Assembly: GCA_020428895.1 (NCBI GenBank)
Contig: JAGQLZ010000067.1
Coordinates: forward strand, 1 to 5,159
From: Candidatus Kaiserbacteria bacterium
Lineage (GTDB): Bacteria; Patescibacteriota; Minisyncoccia; Phycocordibacterales; UBA918
Direction: 5' to 3'
Length of the DNA stretch: 5,159 bases
The notes below the pieces were generated by a model. It ran no database searches. It had not been told where the DNA came from and worked only from the letters and a program-made list of their open reading frames with translations. Shown here piece by piece: positions 1 through 4,914 of this stretch; the stretch's first letter is position 1, and each line of letters opens with the position of its first letter. Made by a program: the position numbers and the translations under genes.

Positions 1-521
1 TCCCACAAGATCACCCAGCCCTTCACACAATTGCTGAGGAAGTGACTGAAGAGGAATTTAAAAACGGTACTGTTGCCAAAATCCTTAAAGGTATGCGTAG
101 CGCCTTAAAATCATACAATGTTGACGGCTTTGTGGCAGTTGCTATTGCCGCTCCACAAATCGGTGTATCTAAACGTATTTTTATTATCGAAGACCAAAGT
201 GAAAATCGTGATTCACTACCAACACTAGTAGCTATCAATCCAAAACTAATAAAGCTATCTAAAAAAACTCATCTAGTCGGTGAAGGCTGTCTATCAGTAC
301 CTGATTTTTATGGATCAGTAAAACGTTCGACCAACGTAACTATGCGCGCTCTTGATGAAAATGGTAAAGAATATGAACGTGGTGCTGGCGGACTCTTTGC
401 ACAAATAATCCAACATGAAAACGATCATCTTGACGGTATTCTATTTATCGACCGAGCTGAAAAAGTTTGGCATAAAGATGAAATCGGAGAAGAAACTCCT
501 GGTGAAGCCGAGCAAGTATGA
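1..521 (+). CDS. def: Peptide deformylase, 5' end outside the window
   Basis: This enzyme is a cytosolic metallohydrolase that removes the N-formyl group from nascent proteins. The frame is open from base 3, and the residues before the GTG at 42 (P-x-L-H-x-x-A-E-E-V pattern) match the usual deformylase N-terminus, so the GTG is an internal valine and the true start lies upstream. Motif II, EGCLSVP, is at 282-302 and supplies the cysteine metal ligand. Motif III, HENDH followed by LDG, is at 414-428 onward and supplies the two histidine ligands and the catalytic glutamate. Motif I (135-158) reads AVAIAAPQ, where the family norm is GxGxAAPQ: the glutamine is kept, but both glycines are alanine. 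The gene ends on TGA and overlaps fmt by ATGA, so the two are probably translationally coupled. Family assignment is secure; activity is inferred from the intact metal site. Confidence 0.95.
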   Translation, partial: PQDHPALHTIAEEVTEEEFKNGTVAKILKGMRSALKSYNVDGFVAVAIAAPQIGVSKRIFIIEDQSENRDSLPTLVAINPKLIKLSKKTHLVGEGCLSVPDFYGSVKRSTNVTMRALDENGKEYERGAGGLFAQIIQHENDHLDGILFIDRAEKVWHKDEIGEETPGEAEQV

Positions 522-1390
522 GTCTAAATTTTGTATATTTTGGTGGTGAACCGATTGGTGTACCGATATTGAAAGAACTTATTGAAGCTGGTTTAAAACC
601 AAGTCTTGTGGTTTGCAATCCTGACCGACCAGCTGGTCGTGGCAAAAACCTTACGCCTCCACCAATCAAAATTTTAGCTGAGAAAAACAACATTACCGTC
701 TTACAACCAGAAACTATCAAAACTCCTGAAGACATCCCAGAAATATCTAAAGTTGAATTTGATTTATTTGTAGTGGTGGCTTACAACAAAATCATGCCGG
801 AATGGCTGATTGAATTGCCAAAATATAAAACTATCAATGTCCACCCATCAATGTTGCCGTTGCGACGTGGGACCAACCCGATTCGTAGCGCGATTATCGA
901 AGATGATCGCGCTAGTATCGGCGTTAGCATCATGTTGCTAGACAAAGAAATGGATCACGGACCAATTCTTGACCAAATGTATATGGAAATTAGTGACGAT
1001 AATTGGCCAATTTCTGGACTTGAATTAGACCAAGCTCTTGCCAATATGGGCGGTGCTCTTTTGGTTGCCACTATTCCAGAGTACTTAGCTGGCAATATTC
1101 ACCCTCAAGAACAAGATCATGCTAACGCTACCTATACAACAAAAATAAACAAAGCTGATGCTGAACTAAAAATTGATCCTACCAATCTTCCTTCTGGCAA
1201 GGAGGCTTATAACACACTATTAAAAATCAAAGGTTACGACCACTTCCCAGGAACTTACTTTTTTCACAACAACAAACGTATAAAAATAAATGAGGCAAAG
1301 CTCGCCGAAGACGGCTCACTTTGCCTCATTTCAGTCACCCCAGAAGGTAAAGGTAAAATTTCATTCAAAGATTACCTGAGTAGTCTTTAA
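518..1390 (+). CDS. fmt: Methionyl-tRNA formyltransferase
   Basis: The enzyme transfers a formyl group from 10-formyltetrahydrofolate to methionyl initiator tRNA, the step that creates the substrate later trimmed by the upstream deformylase. The N-terminal formyltransferase fold covers about residues 1-190. It carries PDRPAGRGK (35-43), the tRNA-facing loop region, and NVHPSMLPLRRG (107-118) with the catalytic Asn107 and His109. The third catalytic residue is Asp146 in MDHGPIL. The C-terminal OB-like domain begins around residue 200 (ATYTTKI) and includes HFPGTYF near 240. At 290 residues it is somewhat shorter than the roughly 310-315 typical of the family, mainly in the C-terminal domain. 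The conserved AYGK is AYNK here and GAAPI is GTNPI. The ATG start overlaps the def stop by 4 bases and no Shine-Dalgarno motif precedes it, consistent with coupling. The stop interlocks with that of the convergent hpf gene. Confidence 0.96.
   Translation: MSLNFVYFGGEPIGVPILKELIEAGLKPSLVVCNPDRPAGRGKNLTPPPIKILAEKNNITVLQPETIKTPEDIPEISKVEFDLFVVVAYNKIMPEWLIELPKYKTINVHPSMLPLRRGTNPIRSAIIEDDRASIGVSIMLLDKEMDHGPILDQMYMEISDDNWPISGLELDQALANMGGALLVATIPEYLAGNIHPQEQDHANATYTTKINKADAELKIDPTNLPSGKEAYNTLLKIKGYDHFPGTYFFHNNKRIKINEAKLAEDGSLCLISVTPEGKGKISFKDYLSSL
1288..1331 (-). terminator. Hairpin inside the fmt 3' end, likely terminator for hpf
   Basis: Bases 1288-1300 and 1319-1331 form a perfect 13-bp inverted repeat. 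Inside it, GCCG (1304-1307) and CGGC (1312-1315) form a second 4-bp stem with a four-base loop. Read on the minus strand, the right arm is followed by TATTTTTATA-type T-rich sequence, as in an intrinsic terminator. On the plus strand no T tract follows. It sits about 55 bases past the hpf stop, so it most likely ends the hpf transcript from within the fmt coding sequence. The hairpin is seen directly; its function is inferred. Confidence 0.6.
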
Positions 1391-1758
1391 TCTCCTCGAC
1401 CAAAACGTAATAGGTTTTTTAATCTGCGGCCGCCCCGTTTAGCCAGACTTTCTTGTTTCTTATTAGCGCGCCGTAACTCTTTATCTAATTGATCACGTAC
1501 TTCATCTATAGACTGTTCAAAACTGTCACAGGTAGCTTTTGCGTGAAATAAATTTCCATTCACACTGTAATTAACGTCAATTGTGTAAATACTCCCTTGC
1601 TGTTGACTGGCTAACTTTTCAAACGTAACTTCACACAATACTTCTTCAGAATCATTAACGAACTTTTCTAGGGTCTCAATTTTCTTTTCTAAAATATCCT
1701 TTAGTGACCCATCCACTTCAGCATTTGTCGCTTTATAATTAATGGTTGTATATGCCAT
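1387..1758 (-). CDS. hpf: Ribosome hibernation promoting factor, HPF/RaiA family
   Basis: This small protein belongs to the HPF/YfiA (RaiA) family, which binds the 30S decoding region and silences ribosomes in stress or stationary phase. The 123 residues show the expected beta-alpha-beta-beta-beta-alpha order: an N-terminal strand (TINYKAT), a helix at about 16-35, strands through CEVTFEKL, IYTIDVNYSV and LFHAKATC, and a second helix at about 78-100 (SFEQSIDEVRDQLDKELRR). A basic tail follows, rich in lysine and arginine. There is no long-HPF dimerisation domain, so this is a short form with an extended tail. The ATG is preceded by AGGTAA about 11 bases upstream, a weak ribosome site. The gene converges on fmt and shares the TTAA at 1387-1390 as both stops. 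Assignment rests on fold pattern and size, without an invariant catalytic motif. Confidence 0.85.
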   Translation of the reverse strand: MAYTTINYKATNAEVDGSLKDILEKKIETLEKFVNDSEEVLCEVTFEKLASQQQGSIYTIDVNYSVNGNLFHAKATCDSFEQSIDEVRDQLDKELRRANKKQESLAKRGGRRLKNLLRFGRGD

Positions 1759-1838
1759 ATATCATTCGTTACCTGATAAATATACGATAATATTTAAGGA
1801 ATAATTACTAAATATAAGTAATATTGACCTTCATAAAC

Positions 1839-1847
1839 ATTATATCA
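1839..1847 (-). promoter_or_regulatory. Extended -10 promoter for hpf
   Basis: On the minus strand the sequence reads TGATATAAT: a perfect TATAAT (1844-1839) with the TGn extension (1847-1845). The -35 position would fall inside the preceding terminator stem and shows no match, as is common for extended -10 promoters. Transcription would start near 1832, giving an AT-rich leader of about 73 bases before the hpf ATG. Confidence 0.55.
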
Positions 1848-1850
1848 TGA

Positions 1851-1894
1851 GTAAAGAAAAGGCCGGACACGCACGTGTCCGGCCTTTTCTTTAC
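1851..1894 (-). terminator. Strong intrinsic terminator after the glutaredoxin gene
   Basis: Bases 1851-1871 and 1874-1894 are perfect reverse complements (21 bp), in practice a 20-bp stem with a GCAC loop. The core is GC-rich (GGCCGGACAC) and the arms end in AAAGAAAA and TTTTCTTT, so the hairpin can act in both directions. It begins 17 bases after the glutaredoxin stop and ends only 3 bases before the hpf extended -10, insulating the two minus-strand genes. Confidence 0.9.
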
Positions 1895-1911
1895 TTTGCC
1901 CTACTTCTAGT

Positions 1912-2223
1912 TTAACCTTCACAAGAAGTACAAGCTGCGTCACTTAAATGCACTCTAGGTTTAGCTTCACCAGTGACCGGAGTATCAGAACCATAATTTT
2001 CCTTAAGATAATCAACTATATCATCAGACTCGTACATGGCTTTACCTTTTTCATCATCTACCAAATATGGAACCATCTTCTGACCTCCCTTTTCAATTAG
2101 TTCATTGAGAATAGCTTCATCTGAAGTTACGTCTTTCCGTTCGTATTCAAGTTCAAGTGTATCTAAAGTCGCTAAAACTTTATTACAAAATGGACATCCC
2201 GGTTTTAAATATATAGTCAACAT
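1912..2223 (-). CDS. Glutaredoxin-like thiol oxidoreductase
   Basis: This is a cytosolic thioredoxin-fold protein that reduces disulfides or mixed disulfides with glutathione or another small thiol or reductase. The 103 residues begin with strand LTIYLKPG and the active site CPFC (Cys10 and Cys13). A helix follows, then the cis-proline motif MVPYLVD with Pro52, and the ESDDIVDYL helix start (65-73) that contacts the thiol substrate in glutaredoxins. The core is of normal length for a classical glutaredoxin. The C-terminus adds a tail of about 20 residues ending ACTSCEG, giving a second CxxC (Cys98 and Cys101) outside the usual fold. The ATG has no Shine-Dalgarno motif and lies about 21 bases from the predicted transcription start. 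The gene is probably transcribed alone. Whether it works with glutathione or another reductant cannot be told from the sequence. Confidence 0.9.
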   Translation of the reverse strand: MLTIYLKPGCPFCNKVLATLDTLELEYERKDVTSDEAILNELIEKGGQKMVPYLVDDEKGKAMYESDDIVDYLKENYGSDTPVTGEAKPRVHLSDAACTSCEG

Positions 2224-2250
2224 ACGTACTAGCTAATTACTAACTTGCCA

Positions 2251-2259
2251 AGTATAACA
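2251..2259 (-). promoter_or_regulatory. Extended -10 promoter for the glutaredoxin gene
   Basis: The minus strand reads TGTTATACT: the -10 hexamer TATACT (2256-2251) with TGn before it. No convincing -35 hexamer is visible 16-18 bases upstream. The start point would be near 2244, leaving a leader of about 20 bases without a ribosome binding motif. The same promoter architecture is seen for hpf. Confidence 0.5.
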
Positions 2260-2297
2260 TTTTACAGATATAAGTTTCTCCACAGTTTTGTAGCCTG

Positions 2298-2325
2298 TTG
2301 AAATTATGTATATTTTCTGTAGAAT
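2298..2325 (+). promoter_or_regulatory. Promoter for tRNA-Asn
   Basis: TTGAAA (2298-2303) and TAGAAT (2320-2325) are separated by 16 bases, a good housekeeping-sigma pair. The predicted start is near 2332, about 30 bases upstream of the mature tRNA. The leader contains a 6-bp hairpin, CTTACA/TGTAAG (2333-2347), that would be removed on processing. It diverges from the glutaredoxin promoter. Confidence 0.55.
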
Positions 2326-2363
2326 GGTTGAGCTTACAGTTTGTAAGTAAAAATTAAATATAT

Positions 2364-2435
2364 TCCGCGATAGCTCAGCGGTAGAGCATCCGGCTGTTAA
2401 CCGGCAGGTCGTAGGTTCGAATCCTACTCGCGGAG
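2364..2435 (+). tRNA. tRNA-Asn (GTT anticodon)
   Basis: A complete cloverleaf is visible. The acceptor stem pairs 2364-2370 (TCCGCGA) with 2428-2434, with discriminator G at 2435. The D arm is GCTC/GAGC (2373-2376 and 2384-2387). The anticodon loop CTGTTAA (2394-2400) holds anticodon GTT at 2396-2398, which reads AAC and AAU. The T arm is GTAGG/CCTAC around TTCGAAT (2411-2427), and the variable loop is 5 bases. The first anticodon-stem pair (T2389 with C2405) is mismatched, leaving four pairs. CCA is not encoded; the next bases are CTTTT, so CCA must be added after transcription. Confidence 0.97.
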
Positions 2436-2453
2436 CTTTTAAGAACGAAATTC

Positions 2454-2483
2454 GAACACCCTTAAAAATGGCAAACGGTGTTC
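2454..2483 (-). terminator. Weak hairpin between the deaminase gene and tRNA-Asn
   Basis: GAACACC (2454-2460) and GGTGTTC (2477-2483) form a 7-bp stem with a 16-base loop, 17 bases past the deaminase stop on the minus strand. Only a broken T-rich stretch follows (GAATTTCGTTCTT), so termination is possible but not convincing. No T tract follows on the plus strand side either. Confidence 0.25.
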
Positions 2484-2499
2484 CACATCAAGGTAAACT

Positions 2500-2946
2500 T
2501 TAGCGTTTTACCGCTTCAAATCGAGGGAAAAGTTCAGAGAGTTTTACACTGAGAATTCTGTCTAGCACCCAATTAGCACATACGAACTCAATATCACCGA
2601 GTCCAGTTTTCATTTGGAGTTCCCAGAACATTTCAAGACAAAGTCCGCATGGGGTGCAAAGATTTTCTTTGGTCCAACTATCACGATTTAGTCTTCCAAC
2701 AACAGCAGTCAGAATTGGTCTGTCGTTAGCTATCAGTAAGTGATCTATGGCCATACGTTCAGCACAAGTTGAGCCAATGATACGTGGGTGTGAGATGGTT
2801 GAACCTGAGTATGTACTTTCTGCACCACGAATAGCACAGCCGACTTTGTGCCCATTTTGACTGACTGATTTTTCCGCATTGTTTTTAGCCGTCTCAAGCA
2901 AACCTTTCTGTTCGTTATTGAGCTCATCCCAGGATAAATATTGCAT
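2500..2946 (-). CDS. Cytidine/blasticidin-S deaminase family protein
   Basis: This is a zinc-dependent deaminase of the CDA superfamily. Numbering from the ATG at 2946 (148 residues), the zinc site is CAER (Cys61, catalytic Glu63) and PCGLC (Cys100, Cys103), embedded in the usual alpha-beta layout: a helix (LLETAKNNAEKSV), strand VGCAIRG, strand and zinc helix (STCAERMAIDHLL), strand TAVVGRL, then the PCxxC helix and C-terminal strands. Between strand 2 and CAE, canonical cytidine deaminases have NxEN, which holds the ribose. Here the aligned residues read TISH, so the substrate may not be cytidine; blasticidin-S deaminase also carries a histidine near this position. An in-frame GTG at 2991 would add 15 hydrophobic residues (WFIVFY) unlike the family, so I chose the ATG. 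Neither start has a ribosome site. Family is firm, substrate unknown. Confidence 0.88.
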   Translation of the reverse strand: MQYLSWDELNNEQKGLLETAKNNAEKSVSQNGHKVGCAIRGAESTYSGSTISHPRIIGSTCAERMAIDHLLIANDRPILTAVVGRLNRDSWTKENLCTPCGLCLEMFWELQMKTGLGDIEFVCANWVLDRILSVKLSELFPRFEAVKR

Positions 2947-3053
2947 TGGTTCAATTATGCACGAAGGACTGTAAAAAACAATAAACCACACCTTTATTTA
3001 ACTGTAAAACGTGATAAAGTGACTATATTTAGGGATTATTTAAGATTATTGTT

Positions 3054-3479
3054 ATGACTAAACTACCGATTCGAGTTAATGCATTTGTATACCAACGAAA
3101 AGACGCTGAGATTGAATTTCTTTGCATCAAACGAGTACCAGATGACGGTGGTTTTTGGCAAACTGTGACCGGAACTGTTCATAACGATGAGAGTTTTATC
3201 GGTACAATAACACGCGAAATGCATGAGGAGTGCGGGATTGATTCATCAGACATTATCAGAATAGAAGGTCCGTTTTATGATTTTGAATGGATGAAGGGAG
3301 AAACAAAAATTCGCGAGTTTGTATACGCAGTTGAGGTTAAGTCAGGCGTAGCTGTCACTTTGGCTCCAGATGAGCACGATGAATATAAGTGGTGTGATAG
3401 AGACAATATGTTCAAAACTCTTGAGAAAGAAGACAATATCAACGCCGCTAATATAATACTTGAACACTTAAATGCGTAA
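3054..3479 (+). CDS. Nudix hydrolase, NudB-like in motif context
   Basis: This is a Mg-dependent pyrophosphohydrolase acting on a nucleoside diphosphate linked to another moiety, or a related compound. The 141 residues contain a perfect Nudix box at 40-62: Gly40, Glu46, then REMHEECGI with Arg54, Glu55, Glu58, Glu59 and Gly61. The preceding WQTVTGTV (35-42) resembles NudB-type enzymes (dihydroneopterin triphosphate or dATP pyrophosphatases), but that is only a hint and does not fix the substrate. The N-terminal strand IRVNAFVYQR and the FLCIKR strand fit the fold, and length is normal. It is the first gene of a plus-strand operon, divergent from the deaminase, and its last 8 bases overlap the oxidoreductase. 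No Shine-Dalgarno precedes the ATG, and I see no convincing promoter in the AT-rich 107-base divergent gap. GAG is 8 of 16 glutamate codons, unlike def and fmt. Confidence 0.93.
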   Translation: MTKLPIRVNAFVYQRKDAEIEFLCIKRVPDDGGFWQTVTGTVHNDESFIGTITREMHEECGIDSSDIIRIEGPFYDFEWMKGETKIREFVYAVEVKSGVAVTLAPDEHDEYKWCDRDNMFKTLEKEDNINAANIILEHLNA

Positions 3480-4686
3480 AGTTTTACTCATTGGACTTGG
3501 TTATCATGCAAGGCGCATTCATGTGCCCATTTTGAAAGAGCTTGCTGAGACAGTTCAATTAACAGCTGTATTAGATATAGAGCAAGAGAAAGAACTGATC
3601 AGCAAATATGTCAGTGACCAGAACCTAGAACCTGATTTGTATTTTTTATCGGATCAGCAACGTAAGGATAAAAAACTGTGTAGGAAGATGCTTGATGAGA
3701 TTGTTCATAAGCACGGTATTGATGTAGTGATGATTGCCACCGAACCCCTGTCTCACTTCGAGTATGCAATGTGGGCACTTGATAGAAAGCTACACGTACT
3801 TCTTGATAAGCCGATATCAACAGCTGAGAAAATTGCTAATTCCTTGAAAGTAGCAAAACGAAATTTAGAAGAGTATGAACTGATTGAGAAAAAGTATAAC
3901 GATGTCTTGAAAGAACAGAATCTTGTATTTACAATACTTGCACAACGACGTTTCCATACAGCCTACGATGTGGCACGTGACGCAGTGAAAGAAATTTTTA
4001 CCCAGACAAATTGTCCTGTAACACTCATGTCGTCATTACACTGTGACGGGCAGTGGCGTTTTCCAGATGAGATTATCGAACAAGACTATCATCCTTACAA
4101 CTCCGGATACGGTAAGTTGTCACACTCTGGCTACCATTCAGTGGATGTGCTTTGTGAGTTTACAAACTTAACTCATAAAGGAGACAAGTCTGTGGACTCA
4201 GTAGAAATTTATGGGCAAAGTAGCCGTCCAGCAGATTTTCTTGCCCAGCTAAGCATTGAGGATCATAAAAGATTATTTAAAGATTCAGATAAGTACTTTA
4301 AGTATGGGAACGAGTACAAAAGTCTCATGCGCTCTTTTGGCGAAGTAGATGTTGCTGGAAACATTACCTTCAAACGTGATGGCCAGGTTATTACTCTAGG
4401 CACTTTAAATCTTGCTCACACTGGATATGGTCAACGCAATTGGGTTTCCGCGGAAGGAAGAGACTTATATAAGGGCAATGGTCGAGTGAGACAAGAACAG
4501 CACGTGATTGAGCAAGGTCCGTTTCAATCAGTTTTTATCAACTCGTACCAGTCGAAGGAAATCCTAGATGATAAAAGTGACCACTTTGACATTGGAGGTG
4601 AACGACATTTAGAGATTATTATCTTCCGAAATAACAAACTGTTTCCTGAATGGAAGCCAGTTGAAATTGTAAACGTGAGAGATTAA
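3472..4686 (+). CDS. Gfo/Idh/MocA-family oxidoreductase
   Basis: This is an NAD(P)-dependent dehydrogenase of the family that acts mainly on sugars, inositols and sugar-nucleotides. The N-terminal Rossmann domain has the dinucleotide loop GLGYHA (8-13) and Asp35 at the end of strand 2, which would favour NAD. The family EKP motif appears as DKP (112-114), whose lysine is normally catalytic. The C-terminal sheet domain includes GYHSVDVL with His222 and Asp225, matching the HxxD catalytic pair. At 404 residues it is longer than the common 330-380, with extra sequence after the DKP helix (about 125-150) and in the second half (around 255-300). There is no signal peptide, so it is cytosolic. It overlaps the Nudix gene by 8 bases and abuts the next gene, so a shared operon is likely. 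The substrate cannot be read from the sequence. Confidence 0.9.
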   Translation: MRKVLLIGLGYHARRIHVPILKELAETVQLTAVLDIEQEKELISKYVSDQNLEPDLYFLSDQQRKDKKLCRKMLDEIVHKHGIDVVMIATEPLSHFEYAMWALDRKLHVLLDKPISTAEKIANSLKVAKRNLEEYELIEKKYNDVLKEQNLVFTILAQRRFHTAYDVARDAVKEIFTQTNCPVTLMSSLHCDGQWRFPDEIIEQDYHPYNSGYGKLSHSGYHSVDVLCEFTNLTHKGDKSVDSVEIYGQSSRPADFLAQLSIEDHKRLFKDSDKYFKYGNEYKSLMRSFGEVDVAGNITFKRDGQVITLGTLNLAHTGYGQRNWVSAEGRDLYKGNGRVRQEQHVIEQGPFQSVFINSYQSKEILDDKSDHFDIGGERHLEIIIFRNNKLFPEWKPVEIVNVRD

Positions 4687-4911
4687 ATGGATTTCGAACT
4701 CGAAGGTTATTCCCGAGGCCATCAAGAGGAAGCACGTCGAATTTGTATTAATGAGTTTTTTGAGTATATAGATAAAAACATAGCTCCAGAACAACAGAGG
4801 TCGAATTTCTTAGATCACCGTAGAACTGCAAAGGTCTTTTCTGGCATTTACAGATCACTAGCTGCAAAAAATAGTTTGTTCGGTAAACGAATTGTAACTG
4901 AAAAGCTTTAA
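4687..4911 (+). CDS. Small protein of unknown function (74 residues)
   Basis: I do not recognise this protein. The ATG directly follows the TAA of the oxidoreductase (TAAATG), an arrangement suited to translation restart by the same ribosome; a weak GAGAGA lies about 5 bases upstream of the stop. The 74 residues are charged and look mostly helical (EEARRICINEFFEYIDKN, then FLDHRRTAKVFSGIYRSLAAKNSL), with a basic C-terminus. There is no signal peptide, membrane segment or cysteine pair. It is not a fragment of the oxidoreductase continuing past a frameshift, as far as can be judged, because that protein already ends with a complete C-terminal domain. It could be an independent subunit, a nucleic-acid-binding helper or a decayed domain. 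Its position between two operon genes supports a real gene. Confidence 0.65.
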   Translation: MDFELEGYSRGHQEEARRICINEFFEYIDKNIAPEQQRSNFLDHRRTAKVFSGIYRSLAAKNSLFGKRIVTEKL

Positions 4912-4914
4912 ACT

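Noticed and set aside
445..735. Minus-strand open frame across the def-fmt junction
   Set aside because: It is a shadow of two well-identified genes and shows no recognisable domain. The same applies to the minus-strand frames at 23-238, 2745-2954, 3611-3820 and 4609-4794.
1426..1433. GCGGCCGC palindrome near the hpf stop as part of an fmt terminator
   Set aside because: It lies in hpf codons for arginine and glycine residues, the T run precedes it, and no stem with a following T tract forms on the plus strand.
1804..1822. Inverted repeat ATTACT/AGTAAT in the hpf leader as an operator or riboswitch
   Set aside because: Only 6 bp of mostly A-T pairs in an AT-rich leader; expected by chance.
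2411..2435. tRNA-Asn 3' end as an attachment site with a second copy in the window
   Set aside because: I saw no repeat of the T arm and acceptor sequence downstream, and no integrase gene. Only the similar short string TTCGAA recurs at 2451-2456, which is too short to count.
2947..2991. Upstream GTG start for the deaminase giving a hydrophobic N-terminus
   Set aside because: The extra 15 residues do not match the family, are too short for a convincing signal or membrane segment, and have no ribosome site.
3001..3053. Promoter for the Nudix operon (TGATAAAGT or TATATT as -10)
   Set aside because: Several AT-rich candidates exist, but none has a well-spaced -35 or a close match, so no single site can be supported.
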